Below, in pieces: positions 43,240 through 52,161 of a DNA stretch of 64,000 bases. The translations under genes and the position numbers were made by a program. Location of the stretch: the NCBI RefSeq assembly GCF_001542405.1, contig NZ_LNCD01000091.1:41526-105525 (forward strand), in the 5' to 3' direction. Source of the stretch: Rhizobium altiplani (GTDB lineage: Bacteria > Pseudomonadota > Alphaproteobacteria > Rhizobiales > Rhizobiaceae). The notes below the pieces were generated by a model. It was not told the origin of the DNA and made no database searches. It worked only from the letters and a program-made list of their open reading frames with translations. Position 1 is the first letter of the stretch. Each line of letters begins with the position of its first letter.

Positions 43240-44271
43240 CTACTTCTCAGTCAGCTTGAGCTCGATACGACGGTTGGTTGCGCGCGCCTCGGGCGTGTCG
43301 CCTGGTGCGATCGGCTGGAACTCGCCGAAGCCGGCGGCGACGAGACGGTCGGCCGGCGCGCCGTGGGAAATCAGGAACTTGACGACCGAGATCGCACGTG
43401 CGGATGACAGCTGCCAGTTATCGACATATCGTCCGGTGCCCGCGAGCGGCACATTGTCCGTATGCCCATCGACACGCAGTACCCAGTTGATCTCAGGCGG
43501 AATTTCCTTGGCAACGTCGAGGAGCGCCGTCGCAAGCTTTGCCATCTCGACCTGCCCGTCCGGATTGAGATCCGCACTGCCCGAGGGAAACAGCACTTCC
43601 GACTGGAAGACGAAGCGGTCGCCGACAATCCTGATATTCTCGCGGTCGGACAGGATCTCGCGCAGGCGCCCGAAGAAGTCTGACCGGTAGCGGTTGAGCT
43701 CCTGCACGCGTTGCGCAAGAGCGACGTTCAGGCGCCGTCCGAGATCGGCGATCTTCGCCTGCGAACTCTGATCCTTCTGCTCGGAAGCCTGCAGAGCAGC
43801 TTCGACGGCGGCGATCTGGCTGCGCAAGGCGGCGATCTGCTGGTTGAGAAGCTCGACCTGGCTCATCGCCCGGTCACTCATCTGCTTCTGTTCGTCGAGT
43901 TCCTTCGTTAGGTTGCCGACACGTGCTTCCGCAGCGCTTTGTCCGCCCGACCCAGCATCAAGGAGCGCCTTCAGGCGGGATCTTTCGCTCTCGGCGGACG
44001 CTAGGGAGGCCTGCAGATTGGCGACGCTATCCTCGAGGTCCTGCTTGCTTCCCTTCTCCAGGGCGAGAAGCTGCGTCAATTCGTTGATCTGGCTGTTCAG
44101 CCGATTCAACACCTCGTCCCGGCCCGTAATCTCACGACTCAGGATATATTGTCCGACCACGAAGACGGTCAGCACGAACATGATGGAGATCAGCAGTGTC
44201 GATAGTGCATCAACGAAACCTGGCCAGTAGTCCACCGCGCGTTGGGGGCGACGATTGCGGGCAAGAGCCAT
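43240..44271 (-). CDS. MotB/OmpA-like stator protein with coiled coil
   Basis: This 343-residue protein has one N-terminal helix (about 16-43) with a membrane aspartate D21 in PGFVDALSTLLISIMFV, the position of the proton-binding residue of MotB-type stators. A long coiled coil (about 50-205) leads to an OmpA-like peptidoglycan-binding domain (FPSGSADLNPDG; RVDGHTDNVPL; SSARAISVVKFL). Its partner MotA-like gene is 3 bp upstream. No flagellar genes are nearby, so it is probably a housekeeping ion-driven complex, function unknown. Confidence 0.82.
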   Translation of the reverse strand: MALARNRRPQRAVDYWPGFVDALSTLLISIMFVLTVFVVGQYILSREITGRDEVLNRLNSQINELTQLLALEKGSKQDLEDSVANLQASLASAESERSRLKALLDAGSGGQSAAEARVGNLTKELDEQKQMSDRAMSQVELLNQQIAALRSQIAAVEAALQASEQKDQSSQAKIADLGRRLNVALAQRVQELNRYRSDFFGRLREILSDRENIRIVGDRFVFQSEVLFPSGSADLNPDGQVEMAKLATALLDVAKEIPPEINWVLRVDGHTDNVPLAGTGRYVDNWQLSSARAISVVKFLISHGAPADRLVAAGFGEFQPIAPGDTPEARATNRRIELKLTEK

Positions 44272-44274
44272 GGC

Positions 44275-45399
44275 TTACTTGCCCTCGGTCTTTTCGGGTT
44301 GCTGCATGCGTTGAGAGCGTTCGCCTGAGCCGTGCTTTTCCTGCGAGCCGATCCTCTCAGCCAGGCGATCGAGCGTGCGCCGCATCGCCTTCGTCTCGTC
44401 CTGCTGTGCCTCGATCCAGTCGCGAAGCATCTGCTGTTCATTGCGCATGTTCTTGACTAGGCCCTGAATGCCTTCGGCAAGGTTTGCCATTGCCGCAACC
44501 GACCTCTGGGTGCCGCCGCTGCCTTCCTCTGAGATCCGGCGCATATATTCGGAGAGCGCCCGAACGTCGTCCGGTGAGACCGCCGAGTTGGGATTGATGG
44601 TCGGGATCGCCACATCGGAGCCGACGTCGGTCACTGACGAAAGCCAGTTCTCCAGCTCCATGTAGAAGCGGTTCTGAGCACGGCCTGCCTGCAGATCAAG
44701 GAAACCCAAGATGAGCGAGCCGGACAAGCCAAGCAGCGACGACGAGAATGCCTGGCCCATGCCCGAAAGCGGCATCGAAAGCCCCTCCTTCAGCGCTCCG
44801 AGAACATCGGTCGAACCGTTCGAACCCGCGTCGAGCGTCTGAATAACCGAGCTGATCGAACCGATCGTGCCGATAAGACCCCAGAACGTACCAAGCAGGC
44901 CGAGAAAGACGAGGAGGCCGATCAGGTAGCGCGACACGTCGCGCGATTCATCGAGGCGGTTGGCAATGGAATCGAGAATGGAGCGAAACGCCGCCGTCGA
45001 GATTCCCGCCGAAGCGCTGCGGCTGCCGATCAGAGTCCGCATCGGAGCAAGCAGCTTCGGATTGCGGCCGACCTTGTCGGCGCTGCCTGCAGCACGGAAC
45101 GAATTGAACCACCGTACTTCCGGGCGCAACGACAGCACATGGCTGAAGACGAGGATGATACCGACCGCCAATACGCCGAGGATCAAACCGTTAAGGCCCG
45201 GATTGTGCATGAAAGCGGTCTGCGTCTGCCGGAAAAGAATGGCTGCGATGAACCCGACGATGATCAGAAACAGCACCATCGTCCAAAGAAACGGCATCGG
45301 ACTGGATAGTTTATAGCTGTAATTACCCGTGGTTTTTTCGGTCGAGCCGAACTCAGCCACATTCACATTTTCCATAGGTTCCGCAGCCTCCGGATTCAT
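44275..45399 (-). CDS. MotA/TolQ/ExbB-like membrane protein
   Basis: This 374-residue protein has about four to five helices. The MotA/ExbB proton-channel core reads YLIGLLVFLGLLGTFWGLIGTIGSI and GMGQAFSSSLLGLSGSLILGFLDL. Its cytoplasmic C-terminus is helical and charged (NMRNEQQMLRDWIEAQQDETK). It forms a unit with the downstream MotB-like gene (3 bp apart). ATG at 45397-45399 gives the start; ATG 45375 is an alternative. The pair resembles ZorA/ZorB in plan, but no Zorya effector genes are present. Confidence 0.82.
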   Translation of the reverse strand: MNPEAAEPMENVNVAEFGSTEKTTGNYSYKLSSPMPFLWTMVLFLIIVGFIAAILFRQTQTAFMHNPGLNGLILGVLAVGIILVFSHVLSLRPEVRWFNSFRAAGSADKVGRNPKLLAPMRTLIGSRSASAGISTAAFRSILDSIANRLDESRDVSRYLIGLLVFLGLLGTFWGLIGTIGSISSVIQTLDAGSNGSTDVLGALKEGLSMPLSGMGQAFSSSLLGLSGSLILGFLDLQAGRAQNRFYMELENWLSSVTDVGSDVAIPTINPNSAVSPDDVRALSEYMRRISEEGSGGTQRSVAAMANLAEGIQGLVKNMRNEQQMLRDWIEAQQDETKAMRRTLDRLAERIGSQEKHGSGERSQRMQQPEKTEGK

Positions 45400-45476
45400 T
45401 TCAGCCGGAGACTAGAGCAACATTGTGCCGAATTGAAGTATCCGCGGAACGAAAACCGTGCCTTTACAACAGCGAT

Positions 45477-46277
45477 TTACCGAGCCGGGATCGGGCGCTT
45501 GGCGACTTCAAGCAATGCCTTCTGGATATACTCGTTGCCTGCAACCACCGAGCCCGTCTCGAGAATGGACGAGCCGCCTTCCCAATCGGACACGTAGCCG
45601 CCGGCTTCGCGGATGAGCAGGATGCCCGCAGCGATATCCCACGCCGACAACGCAGTTTCCCAATAGCCATCAAACCGACCGGCAGCCACATAGGCGAGAT
45701 CGAGCGACGCCGCGCCCATGCGACGAATCCCGGCAACTTCGCCCATGACGTGCCGGAGTTCAACGAGGAACTTGCCGTGGTTTCCGCGGCCGAGGTGCGG
45801 TACGCCGCAGGCAATGACGGAATCAGACAGCACGCGGCGTGCGCCGACACGCAGACGGCGATCGTTCAGGAAGGCGCCGCCGCCGCGTTCAGCGGTGTAG
45901 AGTTCGTCCGTCGCAGGATTGAAGACGACACCAGCCACGATTTCATTGTTGCGCTCGAGCGCGATCGATACCGCAAACATCGGAATGCCGTGCAGGAAGT
46001 TTGTCGTGCCGTCGAGCGGATCGACGATCCAGCGATGCGCTCCGTCCGTGCCCTTGATTTCCTCGCTCTCTTCGCCGAGGAAGCCATAGGTCGGGCGGGC
46101 CTTCAGCAGTTCGTCCTTAACGATCTTTTCGGCCTTGCGATCGGCATTCGAGACGAAATCGCCCGGGCCTTTCACCGAGACCTGCAGGTTCTGCACTTCC
46201 CCGAAATCACGTCCCAGCGACTTGCCTGCCTTGATGGCAGCCTGAACCATGACATTGAGGAGAGCTGAACGAGCCAT
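45477..46277 (-). CDS. suhB: Inositol monophosphatase family protein
   Basis: This 266-residue phosphatase has the full metal-site set: EES near residue 70, WIVDPLDGTTNFLHG and WDIAAGILLIREAGG. It hydrolyses myo-inositol phosphate or related phosphate esters. SuhB-type proteins may also bind RNA polymerase, but this cannot be told from sequence. ATG at 46275-46277 gives MARSALLNVMVQAA. It lies apart from the neighbours as a single gene. Confidence 0.9.
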   Translation of the reverse strand: MARSALLNVMVQAAIKAGKSLGRDFGEVQNLQVSVKGPGDFVSNADRKAEKIVKDELLKARPTYGFLGEESEEIKGTDGAHRWIVDPLDGTTNFLHGIPMFAVSIALERNNEIVAGVVFNPATDELYTAERGGGAFLNDRRLRVGARRVLSDSVIACGVPHLGRGNHGKFLVELRHVMGEVAGIRRMGAASLDLAYVAAGRFDGYWETALSAWDIAAGILLIREAGGYVSDWEGGSSILETGSVVAGNEYIQKALLEVAKRPIPAR

Positions 46278-46493
46278 GTGAGCACTTTTCCTTGAGCGGT
46301 AATACGGTATGCGCTGTCAGGGCGGGAAAGGTCCCTGATCGCCGGAGAAGGCAGCGCTCGATAAGATTGGCGGCCTCAAGACCACAAAATCGGGAAAATT
46401 TCAAGAGGAGACCGTAGAACCACGACGCCGACGGAGAAATGCGACTAAGATATTTTCTGGACAGATTGATCCGGAATTGCTATTTGCGTGTCC

Positions 46494-47072
46494 ATGGCAA
46501 GGCACAAGGAATTCGACAAAGACAATGCTCTCGACGCTGCGATCGGCGTCTTCTCCCAGCATGGCTATGAGGGCAGCTCCACCGACACCCTGCTTGCGGC
46601 GATGAAGATCAGCCGGCAGAGCATGTATGATACCTTCGGCGACAAGCGCAGTCTCTACCTCCAGGCTCTGAAGCGTTACAATACCGACAGTATTCTGCGC
46701 ATCATCGCGGACATGCAAAACGGCGCGCAACCGCTTGATGCCCTGGAGGCTGCCCTGTTTGCCTTCGCATCTCGACCTGCCTCGGAGGCGTCGAAGGGCT
46801 GCCTCGGCGTCAGCGCGATTTGCGAGTTTGGCCGCACCGACGCAGATGTGGCGACCTTGACTGACAGCGCCTCGGCAATGCTTGCCAAGGCAATCTTCAC
46901 GCTGGTGAAGGATGGCCAGAGGAAAGGCCAGCTATCGGCGGAAATCGATCCCGAAGCTGCCACCCAGTTTCTCGGTGCCATCCTATCCGGCATGAAAGTC
47001 AGCGCCCGCAACGGCGCAAGCCCCGAAACCCTGCGCACCATCGCCAGTCTCGCAATCCGCAGCCTTCGATAA
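46494..47072 (+). CDS. TetR-family regulator
   Basis: This 192-residue protein has an N-terminal helix-turn-helix (STDTLLAAMKISRQSMYDTFGDKRSLY) typical of TetR and a C-terminal ligand-binding domain with GCLGVSAICEFGRTD, a pattern of the AcrR/YxaF-like group. I use ATG 46494; GTG 46488 is in frame but adds two residues. It is followed on the same strand by an SDR gene, which it probably controls. Confidence 0.86.
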   Translation: MARHKEFDKDNALDAAIGVFSQHGYEGSSTDTLLAAMKISRQSMYDTFGDKRSLYLQALKRYNTDSILRIIADMQNGAQPLDALEAALFAFASRPASEASKGCLGVSAICEFGRTDADVATLTDSASAMLAKAIFTLVKDGQRKGQLSAEIDPEAATQFLGAILSGMKVSARNGASPETLRTIASLAIRSLR

Positions 47073-47142
47073 CAGCCCAATAAAAAGGGCTGATTGTCCG
47101 CACCCGATTCTAGATTAAACAGTCCAATAAGGAGAAATGAAA

Positions 47143-47883
47143 ATGACGAAACCACTTGAAGGAAAGGTCGCAATCGTGACCGGCGGCTCACGCGGCATCG
47201 GCGCGGCGATCGTTCGCAGGCTGGCGATGGATGGCGCCTCAGTCGCCTTCACCCTTGCCAATTCCAAGGAGAAAGCTGAAGCAATCACAGCTGAGATCGA
47301 GTTGAAGGGCGGCAGGGCACTTGCCATTCAAGCCGACAGCGCGGATGCCGCAGCACTGCAGCGAGCCATCGACAAGGCTGCCGATCACTTTGGCTCCATC
47401 GACATTCTCGTCAACAATGCAGGAATCCTGTTGTTGAATAGCTTGGAAACCTTCCCTCTGGAGGACTTCGACCGCATGTTCGCCGTCAATGTGCGGGCCG
47501 TCTTTGCCGGCACGCAGGCCGCAGCGAAACATATGCATGAAGGCGGTCGGATCATCACCATCGGCAGCGTGACCGCGGAACGCAGCGGCTTTCCGACATC
47601 CGCTGTCTACAGCATGACCAAGGGCGCAGTCGCTGCGATGATGCGCGGCATCGCGCGCGATCTCGGCCCGCGCGGCATTACCGTCAACACGATCCAGCCC
47701 GGACCTACCGAGACGGACATGAATACCGATCCGCATGCCAATGAGATGTTGAAGGGGTTGATAGCCCTCGGTCGCATGGGCAAAGACCGCGAGATTGCAA
47801 GCCTTGCGGCCTATCTCGCAAGTTCAGAAGCGTCCTTCATCACCGGCGCCAGCCTGACGATCGACGGCGGCTATCTCGCCTGA
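47143..47883 (+). CDS. Short-chain dehydrogenase/reductase
   Basis: This 246-residue classical SDR has the cofactor motif TGGSRGIGAA, NNAG in DILVNNAGILLL, the catalytic serine in TIGSVTAERSG, and the YxxxK motif (YSMTKGA). The last helix ends ASLTIDGGYLA. ATG 47143 has AGGAG at 9 bp; ATG 47137 would leave only 2 bp. It forms a pair with the upstream TetR regulator. Substrate is unknown. Confidence 0.88.
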   Translation: MTKPLEGKVAIVTGGSRGIGAAIVRRLAMDGASVAFTLANSKEKAEAITAEIELKGGRALAIQADSADAAALQRAIDKAADHFGSIDILVNNAGILLLNSLETFPLEDFDRMFAVNVRAVFAGTQAAAKHMHEGGRIITIGSVTAERSGFPTSAVYSMTKGAVAAMMRGIARDLGPRGITVNTIQPGPTETDMNTDPHANEMLKGLIALGRMGKDREIASLAAYLASSEASFITGASLTIDGGYLA

Positions 47884-47892
47884 GACAGAAAG

Positions 47893-47912
47893 CCGGCGGC
47901 ACGTGCCGCCGG
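47893..47912. terminator. Perfect 20-bp palindrome between convergent genes
   Basis: CCGGCGGCACGTGCCGCCGG can form an 8-bp stem with loop ACGT in either transcript. It lacks a T-run, so termination is only probable. Confidence 0.45.
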
Positions 47913-47939
47913 TCCATTCAGAGCCTTTCAGGGGTTAAA

Positions 47940-49022
47940 TCACTGAAGCCGGCGGAATTTGTTGGCAGCATCGATGGCCGCCTTCTGCTGGTCGTCCTCG
48001 ATGCCGAGATAGAAGTCTTCAAGTTCCGGGTCGGGCAGACCGGCGCGGCGCGACAGGACATACCATTTCGCGGCCTCGACAGGATCCGGCTTGGTTCCAA
48101 GCGCGTTGATATAGAGGTGCGCGAGCTTGTTCTGCGCAACGACGTTGCCACGATTGGCGGCAAGCCTCAGCCACTGGAAACCCTTGACGAAATCGCGCGG
48201 GCCGTTTTGACCGTTGACCAGCCAGATGCCAAGATCGACTTGGGCGGTGTCGAAGCCGGCATGCGCAGCACGTGCCATCCATTCGCGCGCCAGCTGCTTC
48301 TTTTCCTCCGGCAAGTCGGGCAGCGAGGCGTAAATCTCCGCCACCGCATACTGCGCGTCGGCGATGCCCTGTTCGGCAGACTTCTCATAATAAGGCAGCG
48401 CAAGCTTCAATCCCTTGTCGCCGGGATTGTCGGTCGTGAGGATCTGGCCCCAGTTGAATTGCGCCGAAGCATTTCCGCCATCGGCCGCCTTGTGCATGTA
48501 TTCGTCGGCCTTGGCCTTGTCGCGCTTGACGTACCGGCCCTCGATCAGCATCAGCGCGTATTTGAACATTGCTGCAGCGTCGCCGCCTTCCGCACCCTTG
48601 CTGTACCAGAAGGCCGCGTTCTTCATGTCGCGTTTGACGCCCAGCCCGTCCGCCAGAAGCTCACCCATAAGCGTCTGCGCTGCCGGATCGCCGAGTTGTG
48701 CCCGGGGCAGAGCCTTTTCCATCGCCGTCAGATAGTAGCCGCGCTGATAGGCGCCGTAGGCCTCATCGACAACGCCCTTATAATCTTTTTCCGGCGGCAG
48801 GTCCGGCAACTTCGCACCCATGCGGTCGAAAACGCCAACGCCCGTCGAGGGTCCCGTGCCATCGGTCTGCGGCCGCCCGGCTTTGAGCGACTCTGGGGCG
48901 GTCGCCAGTGGCCGTGTCACGACATTGTCGACAACCTGGGCCGAAGCGCCATGGGTAAATCCCACCAAAATGGCGACAGTAAAGGCAGCGGACAGGCGCA
49001 GATGACGGGCTAGGATCGGCAT
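47940..49022 (-). CDS. Secreted Sel1-repeat protein
   Basis: This 360-residue protein has a signal peptide (about 28 residues, ending GASA) and five or so Sel1-like repeats of about 36 residues, each with patterns such as AFWYSKGAEGGDAAAMFKYAL and GNVVAQNKLAHLYINALGTK. Sel1 repeats scaffold protein partners in the periplasm. ATG 49020-49022 follows AGGATTGATATC. It begins 10 bp after the ThiE-like gene stop on the same strand, so they likely share a transcript. Rhizobial relatives include ExoR-type regulators, but I cannot equate it with ExoR. Confidence 0.82.
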   Translation of the reverse strand: MPILARHLRLSAAFTVAILVGFTHGASAQVVDNVVTRPLATAPESLKAGRPQTDGTGPSTGVGVFDRMGAKLPDLPPEKDYKGVVDEAYGAYQRGYYLTAMEKALPRAQLGDPAAQTLMGELLADGLGVKRDMKNAAFWYSKGAEGGDAAAMFKYALMLIEGRYVKRDKAKADEYMHKAADGGNASAQFNWGQILTTDNPGDKGLKLALPYYEKSAEQGIADAQYAVAEIYASLPDLPEEKKQLAREWMARAAHAGFDTAQVDLGIWLVNGQNGPRDFVKGFQWLRLAANRGNVVAQNKLAHLYINALGTKPDPVEAAKWYVLSRRAGLPDPELEDFYLGIEDDQQKAAIDAANKFRRLQ

Positions 49023-49032
49023 GAGCGCGATA

Positions 49033-49686
49033 TCAATCCTCAAACCGTGGCGCTTTTTCGTCCAAGAGCGCATTGATCTCGGCGACGATGGACGGCGCAC
49101 GCCCGGCGTCCGCGAAAACCGCCAGCCGCAGCGCGACGAACTCCGCGCCGGTTTCGGCAACGGCCAGTGCGGAAGCTAGATCCGTACCGCCCATCACGAT
49201 GCACGGGATCTCGATCATCGAAGCCCACCACTCGCCGAGCGCGAGGTTCTTGGGGTGCGCCTCCGGCTTGATGTCGCCGTCGAGCTTACCGAAGAAGATG
49301 TAGTCCGGTCGCTCCTCGCCGATCTCAAGCGCATGGTGGCGATCAGCGGCATTGCCGCCGCCGACGATCAGCTTGTCGGCATACTTGTCGATTGCTTCGG
49401 AAATTTCGCTCGCCGGACCGGTCAGATGCAGGCCATCCGCCTTGCTGCGCCCAACGACGCGGCTGTCGCCCGCTAGGAGTGCGGCCGCACCTGACTCCTG
49501 AATGATGGGAACCAGCTTCTCGGCGTGCTTCTGGAACTCGCCGTCATTGAGGCTGTATTGCGGTACGATCACCGAGGCGACGTCACCGCCCTTCAAGGCG
49601 ACGCCGACGATCTTCGCCTGCTCGTCGACATCGGCAATGTCGGGCGCGATCAGAACTAGGCGGCAGCGGTTTTCCGGTTCGGTCAT
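49033..49686 (-). CDS. ThiE-like thiamine phosphate synthase family protein
   Basis: This 217-residue TIM-barrel protein resembles thiamine-phosphate synthase but is not a canonical ThiE. It has DGLHLTGPASEI and CIVMGGTDLASALAVAETGAEFVAL, the phosphate-binding glycine loop of the family. The pyrophosphate-binding sequence of classical ThiE is not well preserved. It may catalyse a related step or act outside thiamine synthesis. The next gene on the strand is the Sel1-repeat gene. Confidence 0.75.
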   Translation of the reverse strand: MTEPENRCRLVLIAPDIADVDEQAKIVGVALKGGDVASVIVPQYSLNDGEFQKHAEKLVPIIQESGAAALLAGDSRVVGRSKADGLHLTGPASEISEAIDKYADKLIVGGGNAADRHHALEIGEERPDYIFFGKLDGDIKPEAHPKNLALGEWWASMIEIPCIVMGGTDLASALAVAETGAEFVALRLAVFADAGRAPSIVAEINALLDEKAPRFED

Positions 49687-49793
49687 GAACTCTTTCCATT
49701 TATAGCAGGACAGGTCGTTTTGCGGCCTATCTGCACTCGTCTCGTGTGAGTAGTTCCGTTAGACGGGACTGGCAAGGGGAGGATTTCAAAAGC

Positions 49794-50558
49794 ATGCCGA
49801 TGGACTTGTCATTTTACTACGCCGCCGTTCCTGCTGTCATCCTCGTCGGATTGGCGAAAGGCGGCATGGGTGATGCCTTGTCGCTGATCGGATTGCCGTT
49901 TCTCGCTCTCGTCGTCTCGCCCGTTCAGGCCGCCGCGATCCTGCTCCCGATCCTCGTTTTCATGGACATGATCTCGCTCGTGATCTGGCGCGAACACGGC
50001 GACTGGACAACGCTGAAGATCATGCTGCCGGGCGCATTGTTCGGCATCGGGCTCGGCTGGGCGACTTCGGCGCTCGTTCCAGGCAATGCGCTTCGCGTCG
50101 TCATCGGCGCGGTCACCATCCTCTTTTGCCTTCGTTACTTCTGGAACAACTTCGGCCCGGCAGCCGGAAAGCATACGCCACCTCGAGCCCAACGGCCGCT
50201 GCTTGCGACGACGTGGGGAAGCCTGTCCGGCTATGGCAGCTTCGTCGCTCATGCCGGCGGAGCACCGTTCCAGATCTATGCCCTGCCGCTGCAGATGCAG
50301 CCACGGGAATATACGGGAACCAGCGTCCGCTTCTTCGCAATTCTCAACGCCGTCAAGCTCATACCCTACTTCGCGCTCGGCCAGCTCGACACCCAGAACC
50401 TCTCCACATCGGCTACGCTGCTGCCATTCGCGCCGCTTGCGACGATTGCCGGCGCCTGGTGCGTGCGCCGGATGAAGCCCGCGATCTTCTACCCTTTCAT
50501 GTACGCCATGGCGCTGATTGCCGCCGTCCTGATCGCGAAGGAAGGCTTGGGTTTCTGA
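49794..50558 (+). CDS. TauE/SafE-family sulfite/anion permease
   Basis: This 254-residue membrane protein has about eight helices and the GLAKGGMGDALSLIGLPFLAL start of the TauE/SafE (DUF81) family, with repeat-like PGALFGIGLGWATSAL and AHAGGAPFQIYALPL. Members export sulfite, sulfoacetate or similar anions, mostly unproved. ATG 49794 is 11 bp from GGGGAGG. A divergent ThiE-like gene lies 107 bp upstream. An ArsR regulator follows 69 bp later. Confidence 0.85.
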   Translation: MPMDLSFYYAAVPAVILVGLAKGGMGDALSLIGLPFLALVVSPVQAAAILLPILVFMDMISLVIWREHGDWTTLKIMLPGALFGIGLGWATSALVPGNALRVVIGAVTILFCLRYFWNNFGPAAGKHTPPRAQRPLLATTWGSLSGYGSFVAHAGGAPFQIYALPLQMQPREYTGTSVRFFAILNAVKLIPYFALGQLDTQNLSTSATLLPFAPLATIAGAWCVRRMKPAIFYPFMYAMALIAAVLIAKEGLGF

Positions 50559-50627
50559 CAATTTTGGGTTTCGTTGCGTCGCACAATTTCCTTGCCCGAT
50601 TGCGCCGTTTGACGTAGCGTTTTCGCT

Positions 50628-50888
50628 ATGTCGAACGTGGATCCCTTCACCGCGATAGCCGACCCTCACCGGCGCTTCCTGCTGGAGGAGTTGCGACGCG
50701 CGCCGAAGACCGTGAGCGAACTTGCCGAGGGGTTGCCGATCAGCCGCCCCGCCGTCTCCCAGCACCTCAAGGCGCTGCTGGACTGCAATCTGGTTTCGGT
50801 GACCGCAGAAGGCACCCGACGCATTTATGCGGTCAACAATCGCGGCTTCGACAGGCTCAATCTCTGGCTCGATCAGTTCTGGGCCTAG
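50628..50888 (+). CDS. ArsR-family winged-helix regulator
   Basis: This 86-residue protein is a small ArsR-type winged helix (ADPHRRFLLEELRRAPKTVSELAEGLPISRPAVSQHLKALLDCNLVSV). No cysteine metal-binding box such as CVCDL is visible, so it is probably not a metal sensor. It may regulate the upstream permease. A GC-rich hairpin (50910-50941) follows. Confidence 0.82.
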   Translation: MSNVDPFTAIADPHRRFLLEELRRAPKTVSELAEGLPISRPAVSQHLKALLDCNLVSVTAEGTRRIYAVNNRGFDRLNLWLDQFWA

Positions 50889-50909
50889 CCCGACCGCTCA
50901 AACGAAGGA

Positions 50910-50941
50910 CGCCGGCTCGCGACTTTCCGTCGGAGCCGGCG
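50910..50941 (+). terminator. Weak terminator-like hairpin after the ArsR gene
   Basis: CGCCGGCTC pairs with GAGCCGGCG around a 14-base loop. There is no T-run. Confidence 0.35.
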
Positions 50942-51042
50942 CCATAACCGCCTGTCGAGCACGAACTGGTCTAAGCTTTTGGTGAAATTGGAGTTTTGCC
51001 CTCCTCGCCTAGGGCCGCGTTCGTTGATTTATTGCATCCTAC

Positions 51043-51216
51043 TCAATGGAAGGATGATTTAAGGCGCTCAATCTCGTCCTTGATCCGCAATTTTCTGCGT
51101 TTGCACTCAGCTACTTCATTATCGTTTCGGGAGGGGGATGTCATAAGCGAATGCAACTCCTCCTCGAGAGCAACATGCTTTTTCTGGAGTGACTCAAGAT
51201 GAGCTTGAACAGTCAT
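51043..51216 (-). CDS. DUF465/YdcH-family small protein
   Basis: This 57-residue helical protein shows the DUF465 pattern (HLESLQKKHVALEEELHSL, then ECKRRKLRIKDEIERL). These small coiled-coil proteins are of unknown role. GGAAGGAAGGG precedes ATG 51214-51216. It is divergent from a second DUF465 gene 230 bp away. Confidence 0.82.
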   Translation of the reverse strand: MTVQAHLESLQKKHVALEEELHSLMTSPSRNDNEVAECKRRKLRIKDEIERLKSSFH

Positions 51217-51446
51217 TTGACCCTTCCTTCCTCTTACCTCTCCCCGGCCAACACCGCCGGAGATCCAAGGCGTCAACCCTTCGACTGTGACATATTTTTG
51301 AAGCCTTGTCGAAGGTGAAAGCAAGGAGAACACGTGGCAAAATCATGACGAACAGCCGCTAGCCGTTACCTCCAATTGGTGATAGGAGCTTGCGGAAATT
51401 ATCGGCAGAACGGACGATGTCCGAAGACGGTTATGGGGAATGCAAA

Positions 51447-51650
51447 ATGGCCGATCAGGAACAGGCGGAAATCAGGCTCATGGTCGCAAGACTGCGCCAG
51501 GAGCACGAGGATTACGACGCCGCCATCAACGCCATGATTGCCACTGGATGCGACGCATTGCGCATCCAGCGCATGAAGAAGAAGAAACTGGTCATCAAGG
51601 ACAAGCTGTCCAAGCTGGAAGACCAGATCATCCCTGACATCATCGCCTGA
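51447..51650 (+). CDS. DUF465/YdcH-family small protein
   Basis: This 67-residue relative of the previous gene has VARLRQEHEDYDAAINAMI and IQRMKKKKLVIKDKLSKLED, the DUF465 core. ATG 51447 lies 8 bp from GGGGA; an upstream start at 51390 is less likely. It precedes purE by 10 bp, so it may be cotranscribed with purEK, a linkage often seen in rhizobia. Confidence 0.82.
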   Translation: MADQEQAEIRLMVARLRQEHEDYDAAINAMIATGCDALRIQRMKKKKLVIKDKLSKLEDQIIPDIIA

Positions 51651-51660
51651 AGGGAACGCC

Positions 51661-52161
51661 GTGACGATGACAGACAGACCATCCGTTGCCATCATCATGG
51701 GAAGCCAGTCCGATTGGGAGACCATGAAGAACGCCGCCGACACGCTGGAGGCGCTCGAAATTCCCTATGATGCGCGCATAATATCGGCCCACCGCACACC
51801 GGATCGCCTGGTGAACTTCGCAAAGTCCGCCCGCGATGAAGGCTTCAAGGTGATCATTGCTGGCGCCGGCGGCGCGGCCCACCTTCCCGGCATGGCCGCA
51901 GCCATGACGCCGCTGCCCGTTTTCGGCGTCCCGGTCCAATCCAAGGCACTGTCAGGTCAGGACAGTCTTCTTTCCATCGTCCAGATGCCGGGCGGCATCC
52001 CGGTCGGCACGCTTGCCATCGGCAAGGCGGGTGCGATCAACGCCGCTCTTCTGGCAGCAGCCGTACTGGCATTGTCGGACGAAGAGATTGCCGACCGGCT
52101 CGACGAATGGCGCGAGCGCCAGAGCGCGGCGGTGGCCGAATATCCGATGGACGACCTATGA
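51661..52161 (+). CDS. purE: N5-carboxyaminoimidazole ribonucleotide mutase PurE
   Basis: This 166-residue enzyme of purine synthesis moves the carboxyl group of N5-CAIR to C4. The class I motif MGSQSDWETM, the catalytic-site histidine in SAHRTPDRL, and GAGGAAHLPGMAA are present. GTG 51661 follows AAGGGAACGCC at good spacing; ATG 51667 is an in-frame alternative. The stop overlaps the purK start by 4 bp. Confidence 0.94.
   Translation: MTMTDRPSVAIIMGSQSDWETMKNAADTLEALEIPYDARIISAHRTPDRLVNFAKSARDEGFKVIIAGAGGAAHLPGMAAAMTPLPVFGVPVQSKALSGQDSLLSIVQMPGGIPVGTLAIGKAGAINAALLAAAVLALSDEEIADRLDEWRERQSAAVAEYPMDDL

Noticed and set aside
43240..45399. Zorya anti-phage system
   Set aside because: The MotA/MotB-like pair resembles ZorA/ZorB, but neighbours are a sigma factor and an inositol monophosphatase. 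No ZorC, ZorD or ZorE-like gene is near.
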